A stretch of 64,000 nucleotides of DNA from Atopsyche davidsoni (Eukaryota > Arthropoda > Insecta > Trichoptera > Hydrobiosidae), in contig JAILWY010000011.1 in NCBI GenBank assembly GCA_022113835.1, positions 372,001-436,000 on the forward strand, read 5' to 3'. Each line of letters starts with the position of its first letter. Position 1 is the first letter of the stretch. The notes below the pieces were generated by a model. It searched no databases. It was not told the DNA's origin and saw only the letters and a program-made list of their open reading frames with translations. Shown piece by piece: positions 10,848 to 25,700 of this stretch. The position numbers were made by a program, and so were the translations under genes.

Positions 10848-11064
10848 AAATACATGTTTTGTATTAGAAACCATTATCTAAATTTACGCTTGTGCAATAT
10901 TGTATTGTTTTTTTACACCATGTCTCACGAGGTGCATTACTACTTATGTATTATCAACCTTTGTAGTGTGTTACATGTTAAAACTACCCGTTCATAACAA
11001 TGAATAATAAATAAATTTTTGTATTTGGTACAAATTTTCTTTTTACTTTTTCGTTTTTCTTGAA

Positions 11065-11822
11065 GCATTTTTTTATTTGGATTTTAGAAGAGAGCCTGGA
11101 GATTTCTTAGTTTTGGGTTTGGATTGAGGTTTTTAGTATGATTCCTAAATTGGATTTATTATTATGATTCGTAAATAGCATGTGACGCTAAATGGAAAGT
11201 GCACACGGACAGGTTGAAACCGGTTGGATAAAATTGGATTACTTGTGAAATGTCTATTTTTGTCTGCATTTGTTATTTTATTTCTAAACTAAATAAGCAA
11301 AAAATAAACAGACTTCATCTTAACAAGCATCTATTTCTATATTATTTTTCATCAATAAAACTCTAAGCTGGTACTTACTTACTTGTATACTTGTTTCAAG
11401 TAATATACTTGTTACTTGTTATCAAGTATATTACTTGTTGCACATTTGACTTCATGACTTTTTCTAATTATTAAATACTAGTAATATTCTATTTTATTTT
11501 ATTTTTTCTATTGTGTATTTTTTGAGTTATGCTTGTAGTATACCTATTACTACCACAACCGGTCTATTGATAAATACTGTTGCGTAGTTAGTTCAATCGA
11601 GATAACCGTGAATCAGAAATTCAAGAATTTGACTAAAATTTTAGATTGAAAGTAGCATTTTAGTCCCTAAGTCCGGTGTGTACCCAACATAATATTAATC
11701 TCAGAAGTTGGATACATAACATAAGAAAAGTAAACAAAAACTTAAAGTATTGGTAGGTAGATTTTATTTTATTTTGATATCTTTACTCAATTACTAATAC
11801 AGGTTACACTTTACCCAGAAAA
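11065..11822. other. Intergenic
   Basis: Unique AT-rich sequence between the duplication and the transposase remnant. It includes a run of imperfect cttgttacttg repeats (11380-11445). I see no reading frame or RNA gene. Confidence 0.5.
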
Positions 11823-13290
11823 ATGTCGAAACAATCAAGACAGTACAAGTTCTTAGAAGATATAAGTAATATTGACGACGAATTTTCGAAAATTGATGAA
11901 GATGATTTTTGTGAAAATGAAGATATACAGGTTGAAAATGATCTATTAGTCAAGAGTTTGAATGTACAGTTACTGACGATGAAGAGGAAAATATTGTGAA
12001 TATATGTCGAAGACGAAAAAAAATTAGATTACTCAGAAGAAGAGATATAAAAAAATGAACAGCATGTTGCGATTGATGGAACTGTTTGGAAAGAAATACA
12101 AATAGGTGGTACACCTGCAAGATCACCACTTCATAACATTTTCAGGCAAGAAGTAGGCTCCACAGGATATGCAAAATGTCATATTATGAAGAGTAAAGTT
12201 AAGACTGCATTTTCGTTGATAATTGACCACCGTGTTATGAACCATATAAGAATATGCACAATAGAAGAAGCAAAGAGAGTGTCAGGAACCGATTGGAGTT
12301 TACCTCAAGATAAATTAGATGCATTTATTGCAATTTTATATGCACGAGGTGCATATGGAGCAAATCATTTGAAAGATTCTTTTTTGTGGAATAACATATG
12401 GGGGCCTAAATTTTTCTCAGAAACTATGAGCAGAAATAATTTCACAGATATTCTCAAATTTATCCGTTTTGATAAAAAAAGTGAACAACGTTTGAAAACA
12501 GAGAAATTCGCCATGATATCTTTGATTTGGAATAAATTCATTGAGAACAGCCAAAACTGTTATAAACCGGGTGCTTATATTACTGCAGACGAACAGCTAT
12601 TTCTAACTAAAGTAAGATGTAGATTTACGCAATACATGCCTAACAAGCCTGATAAATTTGGAATCAAATCTTGGTTAGCATCTGACGTAGATAGCAAATA
12701 ATGATGTATCTAAGAAAATATGAAAATAGGCCCTCTTCAGTACCACTCACTGAATATGTTGTACTCAAACTCATGGAACCATTTACGGGTTGCGGAAGAA
12801 CTGTAACCACAGACAACTTCTTTACAAGCAAATCCCGAGCAACACAACTGCTAATGAAAAAAACAACGTTAGTTGGAACTATTCGCTCAAATAAAAGGGA
12901 ATAATAACCAATAATTGCGAAGGAAAAGAAAGATGAAAATTTTCACAACAGATAATTGTTCTCTTACAATCTATAAAAGTAAACAAAAAAAAAAAAGTAA
13001 GTTTACGTAGTTCTAAACATAAATCAGTAACAGTCGATAACAATGATAAATGTTTACCTGAGACCGTGTCATATTATAATCAAACTAAATTTAGTGTCGG
13101 CATGACCGATCAAATGTCGAAGAAATATACCACAAAATATAAGTCTTGCAGATGGTCTCTCCAAGTATTTTTCCTTGTTATATATATATCCTTGATTAAG
13201 CTGGCATAGATGCCTGGATTTTGTACAAGCAAACGACAGGAGAAAATATCTCGAGACAATATTTTTTTACTCAAATGATCAGAGCAAGTT
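11823..13290 (+). pseudogene. piggyBac-like transposase remnant
   Basis: Pieces in several frames are recognisable. An acidic N-terminus starts at 11823 and shifts frame by about 11950. A long central piece, 12070-12701, has a piggyBac-type segment (ADEQLFLTKVRCRFTQYM, then PNKPDKFGIK) with the first catalytic Asp in ADEQ. A stop follows at 12699. Then come 12701-12904 with the second catalytic Asp (TVTTDNFFTS) and 13000-13290 with PETVSYYNQTKFSVGMTDQM. In the last motif the usual GVDxxD is SVGMTD, so one catalytic Asp is Gly. Between the first and second Asp motifs about 25 residues are missing. No clear terminal repeats were found. It is dead by frameshift, stops and an active-site change. 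Confidence 0.85.
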
Positions 13291-13702
13291 GAAAATCGTT
13301 TATGGTTTTTGGCAGCAGTGATGCTGACTGCCAGTAATTATGCACGAGTCATTATTTTTTTTATCCACGACAGGCTGGTTTAGTTTCCAATACTCGATAT
13401 TCAAACAACAAATATAAATTAACGATCATTTTGATTTGAGAACGCTTTCGTCTTTCAAAAAGTTTGGCAAACTGACTAATATCATGAAAATTAAAAACGC
13501 TCACAAATAAATAAAATCACGATTTTCTGGCCATTTAATTGTTCATGTCTGTTTTACACAAATTTTGATGGCAGTTGAAGTCTTATAAATATACAAAATA
13601 ATCACTGATTTCATTTTATGAAGTTTGGATTTAAATTTTTATTATTTTATTTTTGTGGAAATAACGCCGCATTGCAACATTGGAAAAATTTGACAACCAT
13701 CG

Positions 13703-16700
13703 ATGGTCGCCGATCAACTGTCAGACAGTGAAATGGCTTCCCTGAGGAGTCCTACGACTCCTTTGGACGGCTACACTCGCTTTAGTGACGACAGTAATGT
13801 TCCCGGTCACACGTACGGGTCAAACAATGCAAGTAAGTCCGCCTTTTATTTTTATCAATGGTTTCCAAGCGGCCAGCATCTTAACGAAATCTATGTTTCC
13901 ACAGGTTTTAAATGTCAAAATGAAGTTAAACTGACTGGTTCTGCTTGGATGATTATGTTTCCACTATTGTGTAAACACCGAAGTAATTTTTAAATAGTGT
14001 CTTATGTGTAACGATCTATTTTTATACACAAGCCCACCGTGAATAATATATACCGACTGCAAAAATGGTCTTTTAATTTAGCATTGGAGTTTTATCTTAA
14101 GTTGAGTTATCAACTCTTATTGATGAGTGAGTTCTAATTAAAGCTGATTAGTGAATTCTCTCGAGGGAGTCGACCGTTCATGAGTAAGACTGCATTTATA
14201 TTCTTCTATTTTCGAATTCAGATTCTCATAGAGTTCTCAAAACTTCATTATTTATGCAATAAACGAATTTAAAAAGTTCGATATTTATAATAATATATAT
14301 ATATATATATATTAGCATATAAAACAAGTTTTTTTTTTATGATGTATGATTATTAAGAATAATTAGTATATTAGTCAACAGCATCCCAATAAAAAATAAT
14401 TACTTCTCATACTCTTTAATTCATTGTGATAGATTGGTATCAGTTATTATAAAATTAGTTTAATAACATTTAATCACAAGGTATATATCATTTCATTTTA
14501 ATTTGATACGTTCAATATAAATATTATCTAATATTCTAAAAAAATATAATATTTGTTTACCCAACATAAAAAACAATACTTATTATCAGAGTGTACTATT
14601 TATTGTAAATTGCATTTGTTTGCTGTTGATGTTTTTGAAAAATATTAATGTGCTTTTAATGTAAAAATATTTTTCTGTTTTTAAAAGTTGATTGGGAAGT
14701 CTGTTATATTAAATATATTTTTTTTAAATAACATCTTAATAACTTCTGTTGATGTCAACAGAAATGCATTCAACCATGCTTAGACCAACTCAATTTTGTC
14801 TGCTTTGTCTTTCCTCTGGCCTCGATTTCAGGGTCCTCTCTGTTAGTCGATTTCATTCTGTATATGCTCCAGCTGTTGAGTCTTCATAGTTTGATAAACC
14901 TTTCTAATTTTTATAGAAATGATAAAGCTCATCACTGTTTCTGCTCCCCAATTGCCGTTCACACAAATTGGACCATAAATTTTTATAAAACTTGTGTTCA
15001 AAAATGTTAACATGTCTCTCATCATTCTCAGATACAGTAGGATACAAAAGATTCACAGAAACGCAAACGTTTTCAAATATAAAAAAGAATTGAATTTTTA
15101 AAGCTATTTTAATATGTGAAACAAAAAATATGTTACAAAAATGTAAGAAGGGAAAACATCACCATGTATTTGATATGCCAAGCTATGTGATTCAAATAAA
15201 ATTCTGCTATTAGGCGAGAACGTGTCTCAATAATCGTATTGATCTGTACTTGAAAACAATAGGTAGATGACTTATCTCTATATTTACTGTACTCTGATTT
15301 TATATGTCTTTTACACAAGGTGTGGTGGTTTTGTCAATATTTACTATAATGAAGCGTAACATTTACAGATACTCTTCGGCTACTGTGTGAACAGTCTTAT
15401 CTATAACAGCCGGAGGGAGCGTGCAGCTTATTACAAATTTACTTTATTCTTTTCCTAAACATACCTTACTCATATTTTAAGTGGCACAGATTTGATTATT
15501 TTTATTCAGCCTTGTTTTCATTGTAGCAGTAATATGCTATTTTAAGTATGTTCATGCAATTATAATTTTTTATGCAATACACACTACTAATAAGAGTTTT
15601 ATTATATTTTGACATTAATAACGTTTTTATTATATTTTAGTTGTTGAATTTGATCTAATCAGCATTTGATTATATTTTAGCCGTAAATAATATACCAAGG
15701 TTTTTTATAACACTCTTAATGTCTGCCAGCCAACAATAGTCTAAAATAAAATTATTTGATGTATCCTGCATTGTAGTTCTTATATGGTAAAAAAATCATA
15801 CAAATTTCCAATTATATGTGGTGATTCTAAACTACTTAGTACCTATTGGTACTAAAAATGTCAAATCTATTTTTTGGATGAGTCTTAGTATATTAAATTT
15901 ATAGTCGCTATACTAGGATGTCTAATATTCTATTTGAATAATGTGTAAAGAAATAGTAAATTTTTTGATGATTTAAAAAAGTATATTTTTTAAATACACG
16001 CAGGGCAGTATCATTGCCAAATATTTAACATTGCTTCATCCAGATTTGAATTCGGGACTCCATTGAATGGAGTTATAACGGTAATTGAATGAGTTGACAT
16101 TGAAAGTTGGGATTACAAAACAAATGAAAGATCCTTACTTCTATATTTATACAATCTTAGAGACAAAAGTTGAAAGCTTGGAATTGTTTTCATAATATTG
16201 GGAAGAAAATGCATAATCTGCTTCCTGAATTACTTTATAATCGTGAACATGCCATATAATAAATAAGCCATTATATTTATCTCAACTCAAGCTCCTGCCA
16301 CTCCCACATCTATATAATGACAACGTATATTGTGTTTTGAAACTCATGCACTTTACCATTAACGGCATCCTGGTCCCTTTTTATGCAGTTTGTCGGTGCT
16401 CGTACGGCTAAGTCTACGAAGCATCTCCCTGAGGACTTAGAGCGGCCCAGTTGACATTTTTCTAAAAAACTTTCAATGTTTTTATTAGTTTTAGAAGTAA
16501 AAATTGCACCCTTTTCATTTTCATTAAGTAATTGTTTTTTTAAGAATAACCTCTTTTCCAGGTGTTTTATATATGTTAATATAAGTAATTCAGTTTATTA
16601 AATATTTCTAAAATCTTAAATTGGAAAATAGTTTGAATTCCTAATTTCAAAATAATATTTATTAGTATAAAATCCTTATTAAAATTAATCATTTAAAGTA

Positions 16701-19700
16701 ATATATGAAGAAGTTTGCCTAATGTTTCAATAGTAGATTTACTGTTAGCATGGGCTATAATCTTCAGTAGCCAAAGTAATTTTCGTTATCAGAAGCATTA
16801 GTAATGAGTTTTTGCTTAGTGCCAGATTGTAAAACTTATTACAACACGTTTTGATTTGATTTGACCACTTGGCTGGCAGCCATTAGTGATTATTTTAAAT
16901 TCCCAGATTTAATACTTTTTCAAATTGACCCCTAGCTTAATAGCTAACTGGTTAAGTGTGTTCACAGATTGAAATACTCATTTTTTGGGTGTTATGCTGT
17001 GTTTTTGGTTTTTTATCGATGAAATGGGCACCAAAGATGCCCTGTGATTGAAATGTTAGAACAGTAAAGAAGCAAAAATGCGGCATATCAACTAATAAGC
17101 GAGCATTTGTTTATAGCTTGGTTTTTAATAAAATAATTTAAATATATATCCAGTTCAATATTATTTAAAAAAAAGAAAGCTTTTTATTTCTCCCCGTATA
17201 TGTGTAGACTGATTATCAGCCGAGTATGTATGACTGACACAATCGTCATTCAATTTCGTCAATTTAAAGTTAAAGTCATGGAATCATTTGAAAAGAGGAG
17301 ATTCTCATATTGTTTTGAAAATGTTTAATTTAGGAGTTGTCACTTAAATTAAATTTACTGGCATCTGCTGATTGCAACTTGAGCTCCTCGTGATCTGGTT
17401 ACTTACTTATGAGATTCTGGACATTAATTTGAATGTAACAATTTAAAATGTACCAATTGGATTTTTTTACATTTTTAAAATTTTATTTCCTAAAAAAATA
17501 GTCATAGAAGAAATCTTACTTGTTTAAAAGAACTGAAAAATAATACTAGATTTAATTAATTATTCCAAAATATAATGAGCTCTTAATTTTCCTAACATAA
17601 ATTTCATTTCCATGCTCCAGAAGCTATGCTTTGTGGCCAGTAATGGAGGAATAAAATAATTTCAGTTGATAATTTTACATTATTTGTAGTTTTTTTAAAA
17701 CTATTTAACACTTTGAAAATTTTTATTGTAGTTTCATGTTTTCATTATTTAAATAAAATATATTGTAAAAAGAAAACTGTTTCTTAAAATAAAAAAAAAA
17801 AAAAGCAAAACACAATTTCCTTCCTAAAATGTATTGGTAACTGTTTGATTATATTAAATCTATTATGAATATGTAACCATGAGAAAATTACACCAATTAG
17901 TGTGTGCAAAGGAATCAAATGAATTCAACGCTCAACTATTTACAACCGTCAAGGTCATTGAATCACAGGCAACGGCCAATAATTATTTTGTGAATTCATT
18001 GTTGTGTCATACGGCTCACGGCAGACCATCATTATTTAATAGCCATTATGTTGTATTTTTACTGTGGCAGCAGTAATTTTTTGTCACCAACAAATGGTAG
18101 ATATCATTTATCATTGTATGAATGAAGGCCTCCCTACGTTTTTCACTGGAAAAAGTTTTTTCATTAGATATGTAATGTTCTATTTTAATTACACATTAAA
18201 ATATTTTCAGTAAAATTCCATTAATTTAAGTGTTATGGTCTATTTTAAAACAATGTCTCATATATGCTGGTTCATATATAAATTTTAAATTTCACATTGA
18301 AATTTTAAAAAATAATAAAAAAGATTCTAAGGTGATGCTTAATTATTTATTTCTAAATAATACTACAAGTTTTGAATCACCCCACAAACATACACAAATA
18401 CGCCTATAACTGTTGTTTTGCTCTTTATTATAAAATAATACAAACATTAACATATTAACGATAAATTAGCATACGTTGCATTCATGTTGTTGATCCACAC
18501 CAAATGCCTAGCTTGGAATTTCAATACCTCAGGTTGAGGTTATCTCTGAGAATTACTCATAAAGAACTTTTATTGATCTGTTCAGACAGTCTGTGTTGTG
18601 AGTCAACCAAAACAGTTTACTTGTGACAATGCCAAGTGGCAGTGACAGGCCCTCTAGATCTTCAGAGAAAACCCCACTTTTGGGGAACCAGAATGCTAAA
18701 CAAGTCCATTGTAAGAATCGTAAATGTTTTTATGATTGCGTGCCCGTCATTCTAAATAAACATTTGCTTTAAAATATTAATAGAAAGGCTTATTTTGTGT
18801 TTTTTAAAATGAATATTAGTTTTTTGATTTATTCAATAATTCATAGTGAATTGTTGATGTTATTTGCCAAACATTTTTTTTTTAAACGGGGATGAAATAA
18901 GAAATCATTGTTCTTTAACAGTTTTTTTTTTTATGAATACGGAAGTGTTTGATGCATTGAGTAATCAAATTGAACTATTTGAGTGATTTTGTTAGGTTGT
19001 TGGTTTTATCTGTCAAAAAAATGTTTTAGAGGTTAGAACTACTGTCGGAAATTTGTTGTTTTTTGAGATGGGTTAGGACCATTTTTGTTAGAAATGTACG
19101 TTCTATGTTTTTTTATAAATATTGAATATGAATAACCTTTAAGCTATTTGTACTCTTTTCTCTGATTGGTGCTAAATTGTGTTAGTGCGAATGCACTTGC
19201 TTTGCAAATGCATTGTTTTTTACTTTATCTGTCAAACAGTGTTTTAAAAAGGGGAGAGGTTAGAATCATTGTTGTTATAAATATATAGATTTTGGCTGTT
19301 AAAATAATTAGCATTACATTGTGAGTGTGTATTTGTTGTTTTTTTTAAATTTTCATATATCAAACAGCTTTTTGAAATAGGCTAAAGATTAGAACTGTTT
19401 TTGTTATGAAAACATATTTGATATGAACGTCGACAACATATTTTTATATCACAATTTATTAATTATATACATAACAATTGATTAACTAGTTATTTTCTAG
19501 CAAATAGGAGAAAAAAATCCACCAATAATAAAAGCCTTTTAAAACCTAATAATTGATATTACCAAGTGTAGTGTACGCTACAATTAGTTAAATTAGTTTT
19601 TTTTTTATCATGACATGTAATAAATAAGAGATCAAATGTCTTACAGCTTCCAATTCTATACTGAGTGCTTTATTTTATTTAATAACTATACCTGATTTTG

Positions 19701-22700
19701 TATTTAGTCTGTGTTACTAAACAACAATTACTCAAATGTAAACTTTGGAGTAACTTTAAAAATTGTCTGATAGGTCAGAAATTTTAGCTTAAAAGTACCT
19801 TATTTACTAAGCATTTTACTAGTCCAATGCTTCTGTCTCTGAATTTCACCTTTTGTCAAAGACACCCAAAACAGCTGAGCTCTTGATCTCTCTCAATATC
19901 GCAGTCATTTGTTTCACTTGTGCTTCCATGCAGATTCCAATGGCGATGGATTGCTGGGAGTGGCGCGCGGAGCCGTGCTTGACCTCGGCAGTCGATCCTC
20001 GCTCAACCGGACTAATCGGGAGCATCTCACCGAGGAAGACCACTGGGAGATGAACTATCATGAAGCTGCCATCTATTTGGAGGTTCTTTTTTATTTTATT
20101 ATTTATTATTCTCAAATTAGCTGCTTTTATATTGTCTAACTTTTATAAATCTACATAGATTAGATTTTTGTCATGTGTTTCTACCTTCCACAATGCTCTG
20201 ATGTCTTGCAGATTTTGCAGTCCAAGGTTGTTGTAATATATTTTCAAGGTTTTTGCGGATGTTTCAGGAAGGACAAAACAATGAAAAGTTTGACTCTCAC
20301 CCGTCAAGTCCCGATGAGCTGCCAGCGTACTTGCGGGTGCACAACCCCTGGTACCATGGCCTCGACCTGCTGGCCTCCTTGCTGCTCATCATGCTGGCTT
20401 TCACTGAGGACCCTGCAGTGCCCATCTTTCAGGTACAGCAGCAACAACTTTATCTGTTTTGTTTAATGTTACTGTTAAGATTTAAAGGCTTTTCATGTAT
20501 TGTTATTTTACTTTAGATGCCGAGCTAATTGCCTTATTTTATTTAAATTTCACAGTTTAAGCCTAGGATATTTTATTATGTTTAGTATTTATTGTTATTT
20601 GATTTACTTCTGCAGCTTCCAGTCGGAGTCCACGGCACACTGGAGCTCCTGGCTTTGAGCATCATTGGAGTGGAGCTGTTTTTCAAGTTAAGATGGATCG
20701 GGTGGAAAACCATCCTCAAGCACAAGAGGACCATGCTCAAGGTATTGGAAACCACTCACAAGCATAATTAAATTTGTATTTTTCTGCTTGTAAATAAATA
20801 AAAAAAATCATACACATGAATGAAATATTTTTTTATGTTGAAGTTTTGAACATATATTTTTTGTAATTAAGTGATAAATATTACAATAAAAAAATAGATA
20901 ACTCATTTCCTTTAAAAATATAATTTATGATTGTTAATCACAGTCAAACACTGAGGGCTATGTAGGTAAATAAATGAGTAATGGCCACGTTTGCTTCACC
21001 TTCAACAGATTCCCTGTTTACTGTGACTGTAGATAGTAAATATTACATTTTACATTGTTCAATCCCGTTGAAGTTCAAGTTGTCACTATTTTCTTTTAAT
21101 ATGTTTGTATTAAAAATTTACTAATTAGTAAATTTTTGTCAACACAAGTTAATTTATTTAGATTTACCAATGACCTTGCGACATTGTTTTTGAACATATC
21201 TTATTTCTATAGATACCATTCCTTATAGTTTTTAACTGTTATAAATTAGTGTAAAATTTAGTTGCAAATATGCAAAAAGTGGTAAAATACTTTTGTGATT
21301 TGTGAAAAATCACAAAAGTATTTCATTTAAAATAATAAAATAGAATACTCTCTGTCAAAAATATTGAATACCCAAAATAGGGGTGTGAAAGCTTGTGTGC
21401 ATTTTCAGTGCGCGACTTTGATGATAATGGTGCTGGAAGCATTTGTGGTGCTGATCCGGCAGTCTTCCCACTTCCGGGTGACGCGCGCTCTGCGACCGAT
21501 CTTCCTAGTGGACACGCGGCACTGTGGAGGAGTGCGAAGGTTCATCCGACAGATCTTCCAGTCATTGCCGCCAATATTGGACATGCTGGGTAAGTTATTT
21601 TTTTCTGTTTAAACAAGTGTTGATGTCTGATGTTGATTGAATTGTATTGACTTCTTGAAAAAGTAGGGTAGGCAGAGAGACAGAGACGATATTGAAATAC
21701 TTGTCAGGTGACAGCGTACTGAGTCAAAGATAAGTTAATTTAAAATAGGCTACACTGTGGTGTCATCAGGGAGGAAAAATCCACTCAAATTATACTTCAA
21801 AATAATTTGTTATCATTATCATATCTCCAAAATTTTCTTGTCTTTTGTTTACACATGCTCAAAATATAATCTATAAGCTAGACATATGGTGTTTCACAAC
21901 CATTGAAAATACTATTCTCTTTGCTTTAATTGTACTATATATATATATCCCTTCAGGTCTTCTGCTGTTTTTCGTGACGACATACTCTCTCCTGGGATTC
22001 TACCTGTTCTCGGAGCACATTGACCCTCAGCACTTCAAGTCAATCAGCGATTCTTTTGTCAGCATGTTTGTTCTGCTCACCACGGCTAAGTAAGTTATCT
22101 TCTTAATAATATATTCTAAAAAATATTATGTAATCATTAGCCTTTTGCTTCACATATTTGTTATTTGTGTTCAATATTGATCAAAGTAGTTAAATTACTG
22201 ATAAATTGTGAATCTGATTGTTGTTATTTGTTTTTGTTAATAATTTAATGACACTGATAATTGTTTGCCTGAAAAATTCACAGCATGTCCGGTTGATTTT
22301 TCAGCTTCCCCGATGTGATGATGCCTTCATATGCCAAGTCCAAGTGGTATGCCATATTCTTCATCTCCTACATCGCCACGGTGCTCTATGTTCTCATGAA
22401 TTTGGTGAGCAATTTTTTCGATAAAAAAATAAATATATCATAGCGGTAATGGTGGAAGATGACCCAGGTTCACTGAAATAAGTGTTTTTTTGCTAGATGT
22501 TAGCTGTGGTGTATGAGACCTTTACGCGAATCGAACGGGAGAAGTACCGCCGCCTCCTGCTGCATCGGCGTCGAGCGTGTCAGCATGCCTTCCGCCTGTT
22601 GGTCTCTAAGCAGGCTCCCGGCAGTGTTAGGTTCCGCCAGTTCCACGGCCTCATGCGTTACTTCACACCACACAAAGGTAAATTTAGTTCATAAGTAATT

Positions 22701-25700
22701 TTTTTTAATAAAATTCAACAAAATTTTATTCACATAAAAGTTTTTATAACAATGGCCAAAGTTGTGACAGGCTTATGATTGTTTCTAGCAACACGTGATG
22801 TCCTGCTGATGTTCAAGCAGCTAAATAGCAGCAAATCGGGGGCACTGACGCTAGAAGAGTTTCTGTCGGTGTACGAATGTGGAGCATTGCAGTGGGCCCC
22901 CCAGCATGGGCGCGCCCCGTGGTACGGCTCCCTGGGTCCTTTGGAGGTAATCGGCAGGAACGCAGCCATCGTCGTTAACTGGCCTTACTTTGAGTATCTT
23001 GTCTGTAAGTTGGAGCTCCTTTTAAAAAAGAATAATCCTTAATGTTATATTTACGTGATTTGACAACAACGATTGTGTTTCTAGTTGCCCTAATCATCGG
23101 TAACGGAGTGTCTATGCTGATACGCATTACAGAAGCTTCGGGTGGTCTGCAGGACAGTGCGAGGTTATTCTGTGCATCCTGGGATACTTGGCTCTTCTTA
23201 ATGTGTCAGTATTTATTTTATTTATTTAATGACTAGTGGCGAGCAGTGAGTTCAAAATATATAACAAGCCTAATAAATCACAATTAATTATTATCATTAA
23301 ACAATGTGAATAAAATATTTTCATTCTTCATTATGATTTTTTTATTATTAAATTTAAATGCTTGCAAGGATTTAGATTTATCAAAGAGGGCAGTGGTCTC
23401 ATTTCTTGAGAATATCAAAAATCAAACATGCACAGTTTTTTTTGTTATTTTCAATGCATATTATAATTTCATTTTGCTCTTCCAGTGTTCTTGCTGGAAG
23501 CAGGGCTGCGGATGATGGCTATGGGAATGCGGCAGTACCTGGCCAGTGGATGGAATGTGTTTGACCTGGTGGCGACGCTACTGGGCATAGCCGGAGCTGC
23601 TATGCTGATGCTAGTGCCTGGCTTTATCATCGTCGTTATCTTCAGACCGCTGCGGTAAATTAAATCAACTCTTCTCAGCTACTTATCTATTTGATAAATA
23701 AACAATATTATTTGTTTTACAGAAAGCACTGTAAGAGTTCTTAGGTTTTGGTGGCTATCATTATTAGAAATGCTGTGTTCTTGGGTGTTATGCTGTGTTT
23801 CTTCTTGAAATTTATGATGTTTTGGTTCTGGCACTGGGACCATTTTAGACATGTGGCATAATATCCAAGAATGCAACATTTTTCAGAATTTAATTATATT
23901 ATTTTAGTAGAAGGTCCTGGGGACTCACTACGCTATTCTCCCTAAGATAACCGTGAAAACTGGCTCACCATAAATATATGTTCAGTAAGATGGTCGCCAA
24001 CCTTTTCTGAGGATAGGCACCAGAAGAAGAAGGTGCTTCGAGTATCACTTAATTATCTATTGTATATTTTAATATAGAATAAAGCTCTTTACAAGGAATT
24101 AATGAGTGTGAATAATGATTGCAGACTAATGCGACTGTACAAGCTGAAGAAACGCTATCGAGATGTCTTTGGGACCCTGGTGCTGCTCTCCCCGCTCATG
24201 TCCTCGGCAGCATGCGTGATGCTGGTGATGTACTACTTCTTCGCCATCGTTGGAATGGAACTGTTCTCCGGATATGACATGCGGAACTGTTGTGTGTAAG
24301 TATGAATGTTGTGGTGGTTTTGGGTATAAGGATAATAGCTACTCCCCGTGAGTCATAGCTCCGAAGAAGATGACTCTGCACCCAGAAAATTTATATTTTT
24401 CAATGACGTAGAAATCATTGGATTATCTTTTTGTTTCAGTAACTCGACGGTGGAAGACTTCTATAAGTATTCTGCCAATAGCTCTACGGCGCTGGGGTAT
24501 TACTACCTGAACACCTTCGAGAACCTCCTTACCAGTGGAGTGACATTGTTCGAGCTCACTGTTGTCAATAACTGGTTCATCATTATGAATGCCTACGCTG
24601 TCAAGGCCAATCAATGGAGTCGGATATACTTCATGGTAACAATACCCTTACCCCTTGTTTTGAGTGATTCTGAATCTCGAATCTTTAGTGATTATGTGAA
24701 TTGAGTAGGTTTGGGCAGAATATTTACTGTTCATTTTATAAAATTTTTAGTCCTACACAGTCAGGTACATTTAGAAATAAAAAATGATTAATGTTTAAAA
24801 TAAAATACATAATTAACAATTAAAATAAGATGGTAAAAATGTTTATGTAACTCCATTAATTTTTTTTATATTAATATATAAAAAATTAATATATAAAATT
24901 AAATTACCAGATAAATTATTTTATAGCTTACCTAATGGTAAACTTTAAATGGAACAATGAAATAAAATAGTAAATCGAAACTTTGAGAAAAATGCTCAAT
25001 TTTTTTGGATACTTGGTAATGGTGGTTGAAAAATGAAGAATGTTCGTATCAACTTGTGTCCTGGATTTTTAAAAATTTATTTGATGTGTGATTCTTTATT
25101 TATAAATATATTAATTTATCTCGTTCAAAAACGGGTTCATCTAATGTTAAATATATATTTTACAGGTATTCTATCTGTTTACAATGGTGGTCCTCACAAT
25201 AGTTGTAGCGAGTGTATTGGAAGCTTTCCGATTCCGAATCCACTACAAGAGGAGCACTTCCAAGAGAGACGGTATAGCACTGCAATAGTGTGGATTATTT
25301 TTTATACTTGGTTTGCAGCGTGGAGTCTATCAATATGTCCATTTTTGCAGAGGAGAAGCTGCTTCATGAGGAGGTCCACATGAGCTGGGAAGAAGTGCAA
25401 CAGCTGGGGATAGACGGGCTCATGGCTGACCACTTGAGGCCTCACCTGCCTCCAGGGGTAACACTTACATATGCTGTTATGCCACATCCACCTGATTGAT
25501 GTTTCTTGCAAATATTCTTATTTATTTATCATAAATTTTCAAAGGCTAAATTCTGAGGCATCAATTTATTAAAAAATTTCAATCCTACATTTTCCTATCA
25601 TCGGTTTGATAATAGAGCTATTTTTAGGGAAATAATCATTCACATAAAGTAATTTTCCTGAATTTGGTTCCAGCAGTAAAGTTAAAATATAGGACTAACC

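Larger units (their letters stand above)
4850..11063. repeat. Tandem duplication, unit B (retains full RpL6)
   Basis: This is the second, nearly complete unit. It begins inside exon 2 of the unrecognised gene and ends at tttttcttgaa (11054-11064), the same string found at 4819-4829 just before the junction. Beyond 11064 the sequence is unique. The order and orientation (head to tail) fit a single unequal exchange or replication-based duplication, with about 30 bp of junction filler. Confidence 0.85.
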
